A model generated the notes under the pieces. The model made no database searches, had not been told where the DNA came from, and worked only from the letters and a program-made list of their open reading frames with translations. Positions 62,477 through 62,668 of a DNA stretch of 62,668 nt are shown here, piece after piece. This stretch comes from Acidobacteriaceae bacterium. GTDB taxonomy: Bacteria > Acidobacteriota > Terriglobia > Terriglobales > Acidobacteriaceae. The DNA lies in contig PLJN01000059.1 of the NCBI GenBank assembly GCA_003140235.1, positions 10,115 to 72,782 of the forward strand, written 5' to 3'. Within the stretch, counting starts at the first letter, position 1. Every line of letters begins with the position of its first letter. The translations under genes were made by a program, and so were the position numbers.

Positions 62477-62668
<192 letters not shown>

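Overview
The window looks like a moderately high-G+C chromosome segment from an Acidobacteriota (Terriglobia-like) organism. This is inferred from family content: a very large Oar-type TonB-dependent receptor with a carboxypeptidase-regulatory N-terminus, a PadR regulator translationally coupled to an ADOP-type (MacB/FtsX duplicated) permease, a 1.1-kresidue Asp-box/VPS10-like secreted protein, and a tandem family of secreted VWA-like proteins. No rRNA gene or other decisive taxonomic marker is present.

Layout. 1-9.4 kb: housekeeping and envelope genes (selA, a secreted Xaa-Pro aminopeptidase, etfA, a nucleoside deaminase, the TonB receptor, a small membrane protein), with short dispersed repeats around etfA. 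9.6-12.6 kb: a 2.96-kb IS1595-family transposon that I delimit by 25-bp terminal inverted repeats. It carries a transposase interrupted by one amber codon plus two convergent passenger genes, an AIPR-family (abortive-infection-like) protein with an N-terminal nuclease-like motif and a 68-residue partner overlapping it by ATGA. 12.6-17 kb: a DUF2252 kinase-like protein, then a carboxymuconolactone decarboxylase-like/MFS operon divergent from a LysR regulator. 17.4-25 kb: a carbohydrate/envelope group (LpxH-like phosphoesterase, glycosyltransferase, GH1, GH47), an oxidoreductase, a 58-residue histidine-kinase-dimerisation-like protein, an out-of-frame ilvB'-'ilvD chimera and an enoyl-CoA hydratase-like protein. 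25-28 kb: a LiaF-like/LytS/LytTR envelope-stress operon. 28-33 kb: an OpuC-type ABC importer, an aldo/keto reductase and a sodium:solute symporter.

33.4-41.2 kb: a tightly packed five-gene minus-strand operon (HEAT protein, processive GT2, TPR/beta-barrel outer-membrane protein, TPR protein, membrane alkaline-phosphatase-superfamily enzyme) that resembles a synthase-dependent exopolysaccharide machine. 42-47.8 kb: tRNA-Ala(CGC), a PEGA protein, an M20 peptidase, an alanyl-tRNA editing protein, threonine synthase and a SYLF protein. 47.9-50.7 kb: three tandem paralogous secreted proteins. 51-54.2 kb: ADOP permease and PadR with a probable PadR operator.

54.4-58.9 kb: a probable defence island. 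It has two tandem pentapeptide-repeat-TIR genes (one frameshifted at a five-base homopolymer), a truncated small gene, an unidentified gene tail, and a TIR-like (PF10137-type) nucleotide-binding protein. Inverted copies of a ~110-bp dispersed repeat bracket the whole block. 59.1-62.4 kb: the Asp-box protein, then the 3' end of enolase at the window edge.

The two most interesting systems are the IS1595 transposon carrying an AIPR gene and its coupled small partner, and the repeat-bracketed TIR island. All functional assignments come from reading motifs; no database search was run.
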